A DNA stretch of 17,006 nt, taken from NCBI GenBank assembly GCA_002358855.1, contig DEPQ01000077.1, positions 1-17,006 on the forward strand, written 5' to 3'. Origin of the DNA: Bacteroidales bacterium UBA3388 (GTDB lineage Bacteria > Bacteroidota > Bacteroidia > Bacteroidales > P3). The notes below the pieces were generated by a model. The model searched no databases, was not told the origin of the DNA, and saw nothing but the letters and a program-made list of their open reading frames with translations. Position 1 is the stretch's first letter. Each line of letters starts with the position of its first letter. A program made the translations under genes and the position numbers. Positions 6,469-14,419 of the stretch are shown one piece after another.

Positions 6469-8601
6469 TTATAAGTTTTCTTTATGATATTGGAATATCT
6501 TTTCAAAAAGATGTATTCTGTCTTTTCCTCTTACGTTATGTTCGTGATCAGGATAGATAAAGTAATCTACTTGTTTTCCTGCTTTGATACATTTATTTAT
6601 AAACTCTAATGAGTGTTGCATAACAACAGTTGGATCTTGTGCTCCGTGGATTACAAGTAGTTTTCCTTCTAATTGATCTGCGTAATTAAGAAGTGAAGAC
6701 TTTTCATATCCTTCTTTGTTATCTTCTGGTGAAGACATATATCTTTCTCCGTACATAACTTCATACCATTTCCAATCAATAACAGGGCCACCTGCTGTTG
6801 CTGTTTTGAATACTCCTGGATTTTTCAATTTTAATGAAATAGTCATAAATCCACCGTAAGACCAACCGTCAACGCCTATACGATTTTCATCTACGTATGG
6901 AAGAGATTTCAAATAATTTACTCCATCCATTTGGTCGCTTACTTCAATGCTTCCACAATTTCTCCATATTGCACTTTCAAATTCAAAGCCTCTGTTTGCT
7001 GAGCCTCTACTATCTACTGTCCAAACTATGTAACCTTGTTGTGCAAGGAAAAGAAAGAAATTGTTTGCTCCCGATAACCAACTTTCTGTAATGAGTTGTG
7101 CGTGTGGACCGCCATAAACGTAAACTATTACAGGGTATTTCTTTGTCGCATCAAAGTTTAGAGGTTTTATCATACGTGCATATAAATCTGTACCATCTTT
7201 TGCTTTGATTGTAAATACGTCTATTTCTGGCATATCTAAGTCTGCCCAAGGATTATCTGATTTATGGATTTGTTTTATTTCTTTTCCTTTGTTGTCATAC
7301 AATGCTACGCGTCTTGGTTCTGTTGAACTACTGTAAGAATCCAAGAATAAAGTTCCGTCAGTTGAGAATTGAGCGTAGTGAGTTCCTTTTTCTGGTGTGC
7401 AACGGCGTATTTTCTTTGTTTTAAAGTTGTAAGCGTACAAATTTTGCTCTAATGGAGAGTCTTTTGTTGCATAGAAATAAAATTCTGTCGCTTTTTTATT
7501 GAATCCTTCTATTGAGTTAATCATCCAATCGCCTGAGGTAAGTTGGCTAATCAATGTTCCGTCAATGTTATACAAATAAGCGTGATTGAATCCGTCTGCT
7601 TCGCTCAAATAAATGAATTGATTGCTGTTGTTAGGTAAGAAGAATATTGGTGATTCTGGCTCAACATATTTTTCATTTGTTTGAGAAAATAATGTTTTTG
7701 CAGGCTTTCCACTTACAACATCATAAGATATTAATTCTACGTGATTTTGTTTGCGATTTAGTTTTTGAATATAAAGCATTGTTCCTTCTGGATTCCAAGT
7801 CAAATTGGTAAGATATGCTTCTCTTTCTTCAATACTATTGTCTTTTCTTGTCTTTAATTCAACTGTTTTTTCAATTTTTGAATCATAAATAAAGACTGTA
7901 ACTTCGTGAGACTTCATTCCTGCCATTGGATAGCGGATTGGGGTTTCTTCTGCTTCACGAATAGCGGTATTAACCAATGGATATTCTTTCACCATTGTTT
8001 CGTCCATTCTGTAAAATGCTAATTTTGTTGCATCGTTTGAAAGGAAGAATCCTTTTTCTATGCCAAATTCATTTCTATGTACTGCAACTCCGTATGTAAT
8101 TCCTTTTCCTCCATCAAAAGTTAATTGTTTTGGTTCTTTGCCTTTTGTAGAAAACCAAACGTTTCCGTCAATTGTGTATGCAGCACTACCATTTTTCAAA
8201 TCCAATTCAAGATTTTCTGCTCCTTCTTTAAGATTGCAGATAGGAGTTGCTTGTTTTGTTTCTATGTTGTAGTGAAAGATTGTTTTACTGTCTGCACTTA
8301 GAAAGGCAAATTCTTTTTCTGAAATAAATTCTACGGCTGCAAAATGTTTTAAGTCTGCTGTTAAATCATCTTTTGTAAGAATTGTTTTTTCGGTTTTCTT
8401 ATCTCCGATTATTAACTCTTCAAATGTCTTTGTGTAAGCATACATTCCGTTTTCTCCAACAAATTGTAGGTTATAAATTCCTGTTGGATAGTATTCTCTA
8501 TCTTGTAGTTTTTTTATGTCTATAAGACCTTTTTGTGCGAATGCTCCTATACTTGAAAAGGTAATCAAGAGAGCAAAAAATATTCCTAAGTTTCGTCTCA
8601 T
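6469..8601 (-). CDS. ptpA: Prolyl tripeptidyl peptidase, family S9 exported serine peptidase
   Basis: This 710-residue protein has a signal peptide (residues 1-22, ending FAQ), a DPPIV-type N-terminal beta-propeller and a C-terminal alpha/beta hydrolase domain. The nucleophile motif GWSYGG places Ser581, with Asp656 in HGAQDP and His688 in DHEHNV. The Ser-Asp and Ser-His spacings (75 and 107 residues) equal those of the P. gingivalis tripeptidyl peptidase (Ser603, Asp678, His710). A Glu at 614 sits where that enzyme's Glu636 binds the substrate N-terminus, and the propeller carries the related VHRNEFGIEKG segment (174-184) in place of the DPP4 double-Glu loop. It therefore probably releases Xaa-Xaa-Pro tripeptides from peptides in the periplasm or at the outer membrane, feeding amino-acid use. 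It is 62 bp downstream of the GT2 gene and 18 bp upstream of ribE. Dipeptidyl peptidase IV is the alternative but fits less well. Confidence 0.88.
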   Translation of the reverse strand: MRRNLGIFFALLITFSSIGAFAQKGLIDIKKLQDREYYPTGIYNLQFVGENGMYAYTKTFEELIIGDKKTEKTILTKDDLTADLKHFAAVEFISEKEFAFLSADSKTIFHYNIETKQATPICNLKEGAENLELDLKNGSAAYTIDGNVWFSTKGKEPKQLTFDGGKGITYGVAVHRNEFGIEKGFFLSNDATKLAFYRMDETMVKEYPLVNTAIREAEETPIRYPMAGMKSHEVTVFIYDSKIEKTVELKTRKDNSIEEREAYLTNLTWNPEGTMLYIQKLNRKQNHVELISYDVVSGKPAKTLFSQTNEKYVEPESPIFFLPNNSNQFIYLSEADGFNHAYLYNIDGTLISQLTSGDWMINSIEGFNKKATEFYFYATKDSPLEQNLYAYNFKTKKIRRCTPEKGTHYAQFSTDGTLFLDSYSSSTEPRRVALYDNKGKEIKQIHKSDNPWADLDMPEIDVFTIKAKDGTDLYARMIKPLNFDATKKYPVIVYVYGGPHAQLITESWLSGANNFFLFLAQQGYIVWTVDSRGSANRGFEFESAIWRNCGSIEVSDQMDGVNYLKSLPYVDENRIGVDGWSYGGFMTISLKLKNPGVFKTATAGGPVIDWKWYEVMYGERYMSSPEDNKEGYEKSSLLNYADQLEGKLLVIHGAQDPTVVMQHSLEFINKCIKAGKQVDYFIYPDHEHNVRGKDRIHLFEKIFQYHKENL

Positions 8602-8621
8602 TTTTTCTTTGTTTTATTTTT

Positions 8622-8658
8622 TTATTTCTTTGATTTAATAAATTATTTCTTTGATTTA
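8622..8658. repeat. Two 16-bp direct repeats, period 21 bp, in the leader of the peptidase gene
   Basis: TTATTTCTTTGATTTA occurs at 8622-8637 and again, identically, at 8643-8658. A degenerate third copy of the core (TTCTTTG, 8605-8611) lies next to the start codon. The 21-bp period equals two helical turns. It occupies most of the 62-bp gap between the GT2 and ptpA genes. It could be a simple slipped duplication of the A-rich leader or a regulatory site. Confidence 0.7.
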
Positions 8659-8663
8659 CTTTT

Positions 8664-9398
8664 CTAATACTTTGACCAATTTCTAAATCTTAAAGAAAAG
8701 ACTCCAAAAAAGGCTTCTTTAAATATTTTCATACTCATTTTGCTTGTTCCCAAAACGCGATCTGTGAAAATAATTGGCACTTCTTTTAGTTTAAATCCTA
8801 ATTTATAGGCAGTGTATTTCATTTCTATTTGAAAGGCATAGCCAACAAATTTTACTTTATCAAAGTCTATACGTTCTAATAAGGCTCTTTTGTAGCACGC
8901 AAAGCCTGCTGTAGTGTCGCCAATCTTCATTCCTGTAATCAATTGCACATATTTTGAGGCGTAATACGACATCATCAATCTACCCATTGGCCAATTGACA
9001 ACAGAAATCTTACCATCTACATAACGAGAGCCTATTGCCATATCTGCTCCTGCAACACAAGCACCATAAAGGTTAATTAAATCTTTTGGAGGATGTGAAA
9101 AGTCGGCGTCCATCTCATAAATAAAGTCATATTTCTTTTCAATAGCCCAGCGAAATCCATGAAGATAGGCTGTTCCGAGTCCTAATTTTCCTTTTCTCTC
9201 TTCAATAAATAATCTTTCAGGGAACTCAGTCATCAATCTCTTTACTATATCGGCCGTTCCGTCAGGAGAATTATCCTCAACCACAAGAATATGAAAGACT
9301 TTCTCCAAAGAAAAAACATATCTTATTATATTCTCAATGTTTTCCTTTTCGTTATAAGTCGGAATTATTACTATACTATCGCTAATAGTCATTTCCAT
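8664..9398 (-). CDS. GT2 polyprenol-phosphate sugar transferase (dolichol-phosphate mannosyltransferase type)
   Basis: This 244-residue GT-A-fold glycosyltransferase has the DPM1-like features: VIIPTYNE (10-17), VVEDNSPDGT (39-48), GLGTAY (73-78) and the metal-binding DAD (97-99) within YEMDADFSHPP. It has no C-terminal membrane domain, as in the soluble DPM1/Ppm1 group. Members move a sugar, usually mannose from GDP-mannose, onto a polyprenyl phosphate on the cytoplasmic face. The lipid-linked sugar then serves glycosylation or glycan decoration outside the membrane. The exact sugar cannot be told from sequence. The ATG at 9398 follows an AAAGAAA leader and lies 11 bp after the PorE-like gene. 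Bacteroidota glycosylate many exported proteins, so a connection with the preceding envelope genes is plausible but inferred. Confidence 0.9.
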   Translation of the reverse strand: MEMTISDSIVIIPTYNEKENIENIIRYVFSLEKVFHILVVEDNSPDGTADIVKRLMTEFPERLFIEERKGKLGLGTAYLHGFRWAIEKKYDFIYEMDADFSHPPKDLINLYGACVAGADMAIGSRYVDGKISVVNWPMGRLMMSYYASKYVQLITGMKIGDTTAGFACYKRALLERIDFDKVKFVGYAFQIEMKYTAYKLGFKLKEVPIIFTDRVLGTSKMSMKIFKEAFFGVFSLRFRNWSKY

Positions 9399-9409
9399 AT
9401 TTTATTTCT

Positions 9410-11683
9410 TTATTTTTCTAATAAAAATCCTATTTCTACTCTGTCTTTTCCTTCCCAACCAATGAGCGGAGAAGTATTTGCGTATGATGCAACTATGATA
9501 TTATCCTTGTTTACTCCATTCTTCACAAGTAAATCTGTTATTACCTTTGCTTGTTTATCAGAAATTTCTTGTGCTTTTTCGTTTTTGTTTATTGAATGAA
9601 CGTGAATTGATATTGTTGTAATGTAATTTTGTGTTTTTATGCTATTTGCAAGATATTCTATTTCTCTTTTACCCTTTGGGGTAAGTTCTGTTAATTTCTT
9701 TTCATTGAATGGAGACTCCCAAATACAAAATTGTTTTGTTTCAAACAAGTCTTCTATTTTTTGAACTAAGATTTGAGAGTTGTCTTGTGAGAAAAAACCT
9801 AAATATCCCCACTTTTGAGCAATCAAATAGTATGGTTTATTTGGTTTAAGGAAAGATACATATCCTTTTTCATTGCTTTGAACAATGGCTATAGTATCTA
9901 ATTTTGCGGAATCTAATACAATTACATTTTGAGATAAGAAATTACCTTTTTTATCTAAAACATATGCACTTGCAAATTCTAAATCATCATCAATAAGGTA
10001 TGCTTTTTTGTTTGCTCCGTTTGCATTAGAAACTACTATCTTATATTTATTCAACGAAAGCACATAATCATCTTTTGCAGAGTTGATTTTCTTTCCTAAA
10101 AGTATTGGCGTACTCCAATTATCAACTGAATTGGTATCTTCTCTGTGTGAAATATAAATATCTAACCCTCCATGATTCACTCCTGCATTTGAACTAAAAA
10201 ACAAGGTCTTTCCATCTGAGGACAAAACAGGTGATGTTTCGTTAAATCTCGTATTTATAGAAGAAGGTAACAAAATCGTATCTTGCAGACCTACTTCATT
10301 GGTTTTGATAATGTATATATCTTCATTCTTAACCGAAGATTCAGGTAAATATCCGTTAGGAGTATGTGCAGAAAAAACGGAGTTTGAGGCTGGAACTATA
10401 TCGCTTTCATCAAACTCTTTATCAATTAAAGATAGAGATATTTGATTTGATTGAAGATAGTTGCGAATTAAATCACTACTTATTCTATCGTCTTGTTTTT
10501 TTAAATTTTTCTGTTGAGCGATATACTTTTCTAACAAACGTTTTGTAAGAGAATTATTTTTTTTAAAGAATAAGCCTCTGTGATTTTTAAGATCGTTATT
10601 ATTAAGAGTTGATTTTCGTAATAGGAAATTATAATCCTCGTTTAATTTCTTTGCTGTTGAAACATTTTTTGTTTGTTTGTAATCAGGGAAAGCCTCTTCT
10701 ATGAAAGCAATGTTTGCTTTTGTTGGATCGGACAAATAGTCTTTAATAAAAGCATTCACACTTGCACTATCATATTGCACATCTAAAACAGTTTTTAAAC
10801 CTTCTACTGATAGATGTTGCATTGATTTTTCTTTTAGGTTTTGAATTACTTGATCAAGTTTTGGATGATTAGGATTATTTCTCACAAAATCCATCATTGA
10901 TGTAAGAGATGAACTTGCTACTACTTCATTATACAAGACATCATTCAGTTTTTCTTTTGCTAATTTTATATAAACACCATTTGGAAAGCGTTTTATGTAA
11001 GCCTCATACTTTTCTCTTGTATTTTCTTCCAAGGTATTTTGAAATATAATGCGTTCTATTTCTTGTAGGGCTTGTTGTTTATATTTTTCATTTGTTGTTT
11101 GAGTAACGAATCGCTCTAATTTTTCCAAATCTTCGCTTTCAATAATTTGCAAAGATACTATTTCATCTATCGCTTGTCGTGCTAAATTTGCTTGAATCGC
11201 ATTTGGAAATTTTTCAATGTATAATTCGTAATCTTCAAGAGTATTTAACATTTGTGTTCTCTCAAAAACAATTTGCTCTAACAATCGTTCTGCTTCTCGA
11301 ACATATTTTTTTTCATCGTAAAAGCAATTAACAAAATTTTCTAATTGTTCTATATCTTTGGAATTGTAAACAACAGAAAGTTCTTTTTTACAAATCTCCT
11401 CCAAAGGTATTATTTCCTTTTCTTCAATGTTATTTAGGCGTTTGCCGTAGTAATAAGCCAAACACGCATTCTTATCTGGATTATTTTCTTGATTATAATA
11501 CAAAGCAAGAAGTTCTAATCTATTTACATCATTCGTATCTTGGAAAGATGTTTGTATTTTTTCATAAACTTGTTCGTACTCTCCCTTTGTCAAAAGTTTT
11601 AGAATAGATTTCTTTTGTGCAAAACAAATAAAGGGAGTTGTTAAAACAATTATTAGTAATATGAGTATCTTTCTAAAATTCAT
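9410..11683 (-). CDS. PorE-like envelope protein: helical repeats, PD40, CRD-like and OmpA-like domains
   Basis: This 757-residue exported protein has a signal peptide (1-22, FAQ). A long helical region (about 30-430) contains two evident TPR-like repeats: LEDYELYIEKFPNA (149-162) and REKYEAYIKRFPNG (223-236). A PD40/WD40-like propeller segment follows (NETSPVLSSDGKTLFFSS, 481-498, with GGLDIY at 505-510). Next comes a carboxypeptidase-regulatory-like beta fold (about 572-632, DKKGNFLSQNVIV...NEKGYVSF). The last part is an OmpA C-terminal-like domain (about 662-757). This order matches PorE (PG1058) of P. gingivalis, an outer-membrane-associated type IX secretion component, though that protein has a fuller propeller. 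The OmpA domain is degenerate: the conserved peptidoglycan-binding Arg of LSxxRA is Gln711, and the Asp of the GHTD motif is replaced near His696. It lies 15 bp after the 905-residue protein gene, probably in one operon. PorE identity is suggested by architecture, not proven. Confidence 0.75.
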   Translation of the reverse strand: MNFRKILILLIIVLTTPFICFAQKKSILKLLTKGEYEQVYEKIQTSFQDTNDVNRLELLALYYNQENNPDKNACLAYYYGKRLNNIEEKEIIPLEEICKKELSVVYNSKDIEQLENFVNCFYDEKKYVREAERLLEQIVFERTQMLNTLEDYELYIEKFPNAIQANLARQAIDEIVSLQIIESEDLEKLERFVTQTTNEKYKQQALQEIERIIFQNTLEENTREKYEAYIKRFPNGVYIKLAKEKLNDVLYNEVVASSSLTSMMDFVRNNPNHPKLDQVIQNLKEKSMQHLSVEGLKTVLDVQYDSASVNAFIKDYLSDPTKANIAFIEEAFPDYKQTKNVSTAKKLNEDYNFLLRKSTLNNNDLKNHRGLFFKKNNSLTKRLLEKYIAQQKNLKKQDDRISSDLIRNYLQSNQISLSLIDKEFDESDIVPASNSVFSAHTPNGYLPESSVKNEDIYIIKTNEVGLQDTILLPSSINTRFNETSPVLSSDGKTLFFSSNAGVNHGGLDIYISHREDTNSVDNWSTPILLGKKINSAKDDYVLSLNKYKIVVSNANGANKKAYLIDDDLEFASAYVLDKKGNFLSQNVIVLDSAKLDTIAIVQSNEKGYVSFLKPNKPYYLIAQKWGYLGFFSQDNSQILVQKIEDLFETKQFCIWESPFNEKKLTELTPKGKREIEYLANSIKTQNYITTISIHVHSINKNEKAQEISDKQAKVITDLLVKNGVNKDNIIVASYANTSPLIGWEGKDRVEIGFLLEK

Positions 11684-11698
11684 TTGATAATTCAGTTT

Positions 11699-14416
11699 TT
11701 ATTTTACCTCTATTGGATAATGTTCTATCCATTGTTCTTCTATCTTCAAGTCTATACTATAACGTCCTTTTTCAATATTGTCTTCAAATATTAAAATTCC
11801 TGAATCGTATTCTCTCTCATCAACATGCAAGTGTTCTCTATCCCAAATCTTCACTTGTTGTAATTTATGCACTCCATCTCCATATACTAATATTCTTTCA
11901 TTGTCTTGCCATATATAGACACCTGAATAATCTGAATGAATATCATAAATATCCTTTGCTTTAACAAAATGTATTCTATATCTATTATTAGTTGTTCCAC
12001 TTTCAAAGTGTGCTTTGACAGATGCAGAATCACAAAGGTTATAGAAATTATTACTTTCCTTATCTTCTAACAAAACAAGTACATTTTTAGGCAAGACAGA
12101 AATATTATTGAGTTGCAATTCTACTTCATTGCTTTGACCGATGTACAATCCTATATCGAAAGACGCAGGATAATCTGGAAAAGTATTTACAGAAAGTTCT
12201 TCTCCATTGATTATAAAATACACTTCTGCTACTTCTTCACTTGTTCCAAAGATTTTGTGTGCATCATATCTATCAAATCCATACTTAGATTCAATATTCA
12301 TTCCTATTAACGCATATTGTGTTTTTTTATTCACTACTGCAGAAAGTGTCAAATAGTTGTTATTGACAAAAGATTGCTCTCCTGATTTTGGAATATATTG
12401 ATGCTGTCTTTTAAAGGTTATTTCACTTTTATCTGATATTGTTTCTACAAAAAATGCTTCCAAAGAAGGAATCAATACTGTTTCGTTTGGATCTACTATA
12501 ATAGGGTTATAAACTTTGTTTTCTTTATCTAAAAGAAAGATTGCATTACCCTGTATTTTTCCGTCAATTTCTTCAAATAATTTCTTTGAACTTAAAGGTG
12601 CAGTAAAAGGATTTCCTACAAGGTTTTTTTTATCGTTATTGTTTTCAACAAGAGTAAAAACTGTGCTACTATTACATAAAATTCCCTCATACTTCACATC
12701 CAAAGAAGATTGTGTATAAACAGCATAACCTTTACCTGGTAAGAGAACAAAATTTGGGTCAGTTAGATAATCGCTCCAATAATCTCCATGTTTACTTTTC
12801 TTACCTGTATTGTATTGCATCAGCCATGTATCATTATTATTGCGTTCCATTGAAAACAATGCTGCTTGTGTTTTATTTATTGGACTTGTTAAATAATTCC
12901 AATTCTCTCCTAAAAGTTGTTGATGTACCGTAAAATATGACATATTGCCATAAATTATGTCCCCAGAAACATAAAACATTCTATCTGCTTCTATTTCTAA
13001 ATTAACGCTATCTCCTAAAAATAACATAGAACACATAGCATCGCAATCAACTTTAACATTACAACCATTATTTATATAAACAAAATCTTCCATTGTTGGT
13101 TCTCCCTTAGGCTCCCACACATCAGGATTACTCCAATCTCCACTCCTTACAAGGCGTTTTATTTTCGGAAATCCAAAATACAAATCTGTTATTTCTTTTT
13201 TCTCTGAATTAAAAATAACTATTTCAAGTCTATCTGCTTTGTAAGGAGATTCTAAGGGAACACAATAATCCAAACTATTAACCTCGTCTTCAATCTCGGC
13301 AAGAAGCAAATCTTTTCTATACCATTTATATGTTATGTGAATACCTGTATAAACACTTTCATTATAATCAAATAATGAAAGTTCTTCTTGTGTTAATTTT
13401 AAATTAAACTGATAATCTCTATTAGAAAATACAGGAAAATTAAATGTAAGATCTTTATCTGTTAATGGGAAATACAAATCTGTTATTTTATTTTCTATAA
13501 AATCCGAAGATTTCGTACTAGAACAAGAAGCAACCAACGGAATTACCAATGGTTTACTTAATTTACTCGTATTCAAAACAAGTTCTGCAAAATGTTCTCC
13601 TGCTTTCTTTGGAATATATGAAACAGAAAATGGCTGTGAACCATCTTTGATATCTATGGATTTTGAAGAAAGTTTAAAACAATCCTTATCCTTTCCTCTA
13701 ATTTCAAGACTTACATTGTTTCTTATGTACTTTCCAGAAAGAATCATTCGTATTGTTTCTGGATATATGGAAGGAATAGGAATATGATTAAAGAATAATT
13801 CGTTAATTGAAAGAGTTTTCCCATTTTTAGACATTTCTACAAAAATATTTGAAGCAATTCCGTTATATGGGTCGTTCTTTGATTCAACCATTATATTCTT
13901 TATTTGTACTGCAGGATTAACTCCCTTACCCTTTATTTTGTATATTCTCCAAGATAGTTGAATATGTTCTTTGTTTTCGCAATCTTGCGGCAATCTTACA
14001 TCAGAAAATTCTTTTGTAGTAGCTCTTCTGCGAGTAGTAAAAGTATATGGTTTATTGTTTTCGTCTAAAACATCTTTCCATTCTCCTTTTGTAGAAAGTC
14101 TATATTGCAAAACAACACTCCATGTTGCCTTTGAAGATTTTAAAGAATAACTTTTCCAAGTCAATTTTATACTTTCTTGTCCCAAAGTTGATAAATTCAA
14201 AATTATTCTACCTGTTTGAAGTTTTTTATTTTCTACTTCAAAATAAATTGGCGAGTCTTCTTTCGTAGTTTTTTCTTTATTAAAACTTGGTAAAATAAAA
14301 CTTGATTCCTTTAAAGAATGTATTGCGTATTCTCCTTTGTTATCTTTTTGAGAATAAAGTGCAAAATTTACAACAAATAAAAATAATCCGAATAATGTTA
14401 TTCTTTTAAAACTCAT
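11699..14416 (-). CDS. Large exported multidomain surface protein, function unknown
   Basis: This 905-residue protein has a signal peptide (1-23, ending LYSQ) and no lipobox. It appears to be all-beta. A jelly-roll-like N-terminal domain (about 60-180) is followed by an Ig-like domain of the choice-of-anchor/ASPM-like kind (about 190-297). Next is a segment starting GDWSNPDVW (426-434) with IxNGCxVxV, a pattern common at the start of Bacteroidota surface modules. A region at 500-665 has WNYLTSPI, GKGYAVY and LVGNPFTAPL, motifs seen in secreted Bacteroidota proteins carrying type IX cargo features. The last about 75 residues (830-905) look like a divergent type IX sorting domain: short strands, VKIWDR, then GRYSIDL and a final PIEV. 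I do not recognise a named family. It lies 3 bp after the LysM protein gene and 15 bp before the PorE-like gene. Its function is unknown, and an adhesive or structural role at the cell surface is a guess. Confidence 0.8.
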   Translation of the reverse strand: MSFKRITLFGLFLFVVNFALYSQKDNKGEYAIHSLKESSFILPSFNKEKTTKEDSPIYFEVENKKLQTGRIILNLSTLGQESIKLTWKSYSLKSSKATWSVVLQYRLSTKGEWKDVLDENNKPYTFTTRRRATTKEFSDVRLPQDCENKEHIQLSWRIYKIKGKGVNPAVQIKNIMVESKNDPYNGIASNIFVEMSKNGKTLSINELFFNHIPIPSIYPETIRMILSGKYIRNNVSLEIRGKDKDCFKLSSKSIDIKDGSQPFSVSYIPKKAGEHFAELVLNTSKLSKPLVIPLVASCSSTKSSDFIENKITDLYFPLTDKDLTFNFPVFSNRDYQFNLKLTQEELSLFDYNESVYTGIHITYKWYRKDLLLAEIEDEVNSLDYCVPLESPYKADRLEIVIFNSEKKEITDLYFGFPKIKRLVRSGDWSNPDVWEPKGEPTMEDFVYINNGCNVKVDCDAMCSMLFLGDSVNLEIEADRMFYVSGDIIYGNMSYFTVHQQLLGENWNYLTSPINKTQAALFSMERNNNDTWLMQYNTGKKSKHGDYWSDYLTDPNFVLLPGKGYAVYTQSSLDVKYEGILCNSSTVFTLVENNNDKKNLVGNPFTAPLSSKKLFEEIDGKIQGNAIFLLDKENKVYNPIIVDPNETVLIPSLEAFFVETISDKSEITFKRQHQYIPKSGEQSFVNNNYLTLSAVVNKKTQYALIGMNIESKYGFDRYDAHKIFGTSEEVAEVYFIINGEELSVNTFPDYPASFDIGLYIGQSNEVELQLNNISVLPKNVLVLLEDKESNNFYNLCDSASVKAHFESGTTNNRYRIHFVKAKDIYDIHSDYSGVYIWQDNERILVYGDGVHKLQQVKIWDREHLHVDEREYDSGILIFEDNIEKGRYSIDLKIEEQWIEHYPIEVK

Positions 14417-14419
14417 AAT

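Noticed and set aside
6451..6520. FMN riboswitch upstream of ribE.
   Set aside because: The gap to the preceding gene is only 18 bp and no riboswitch-like conserved segments are visible.
6469..8601. Annotation of the S9 peptidase as dipeptidyl peptidase IV.
   Set aside because: The double-Glu loop of DPP4 is not seen. The RNEFGIEKG segment, Glu614 and exact triad spacing match the prolyl tripeptidyl peptidase better.
8605..8658. Repeats in the ptpA leader as a CRISPR array.
   Set aside because: There are only two exact 16-bp copies, with a 5-bp spacer and no cas genes.
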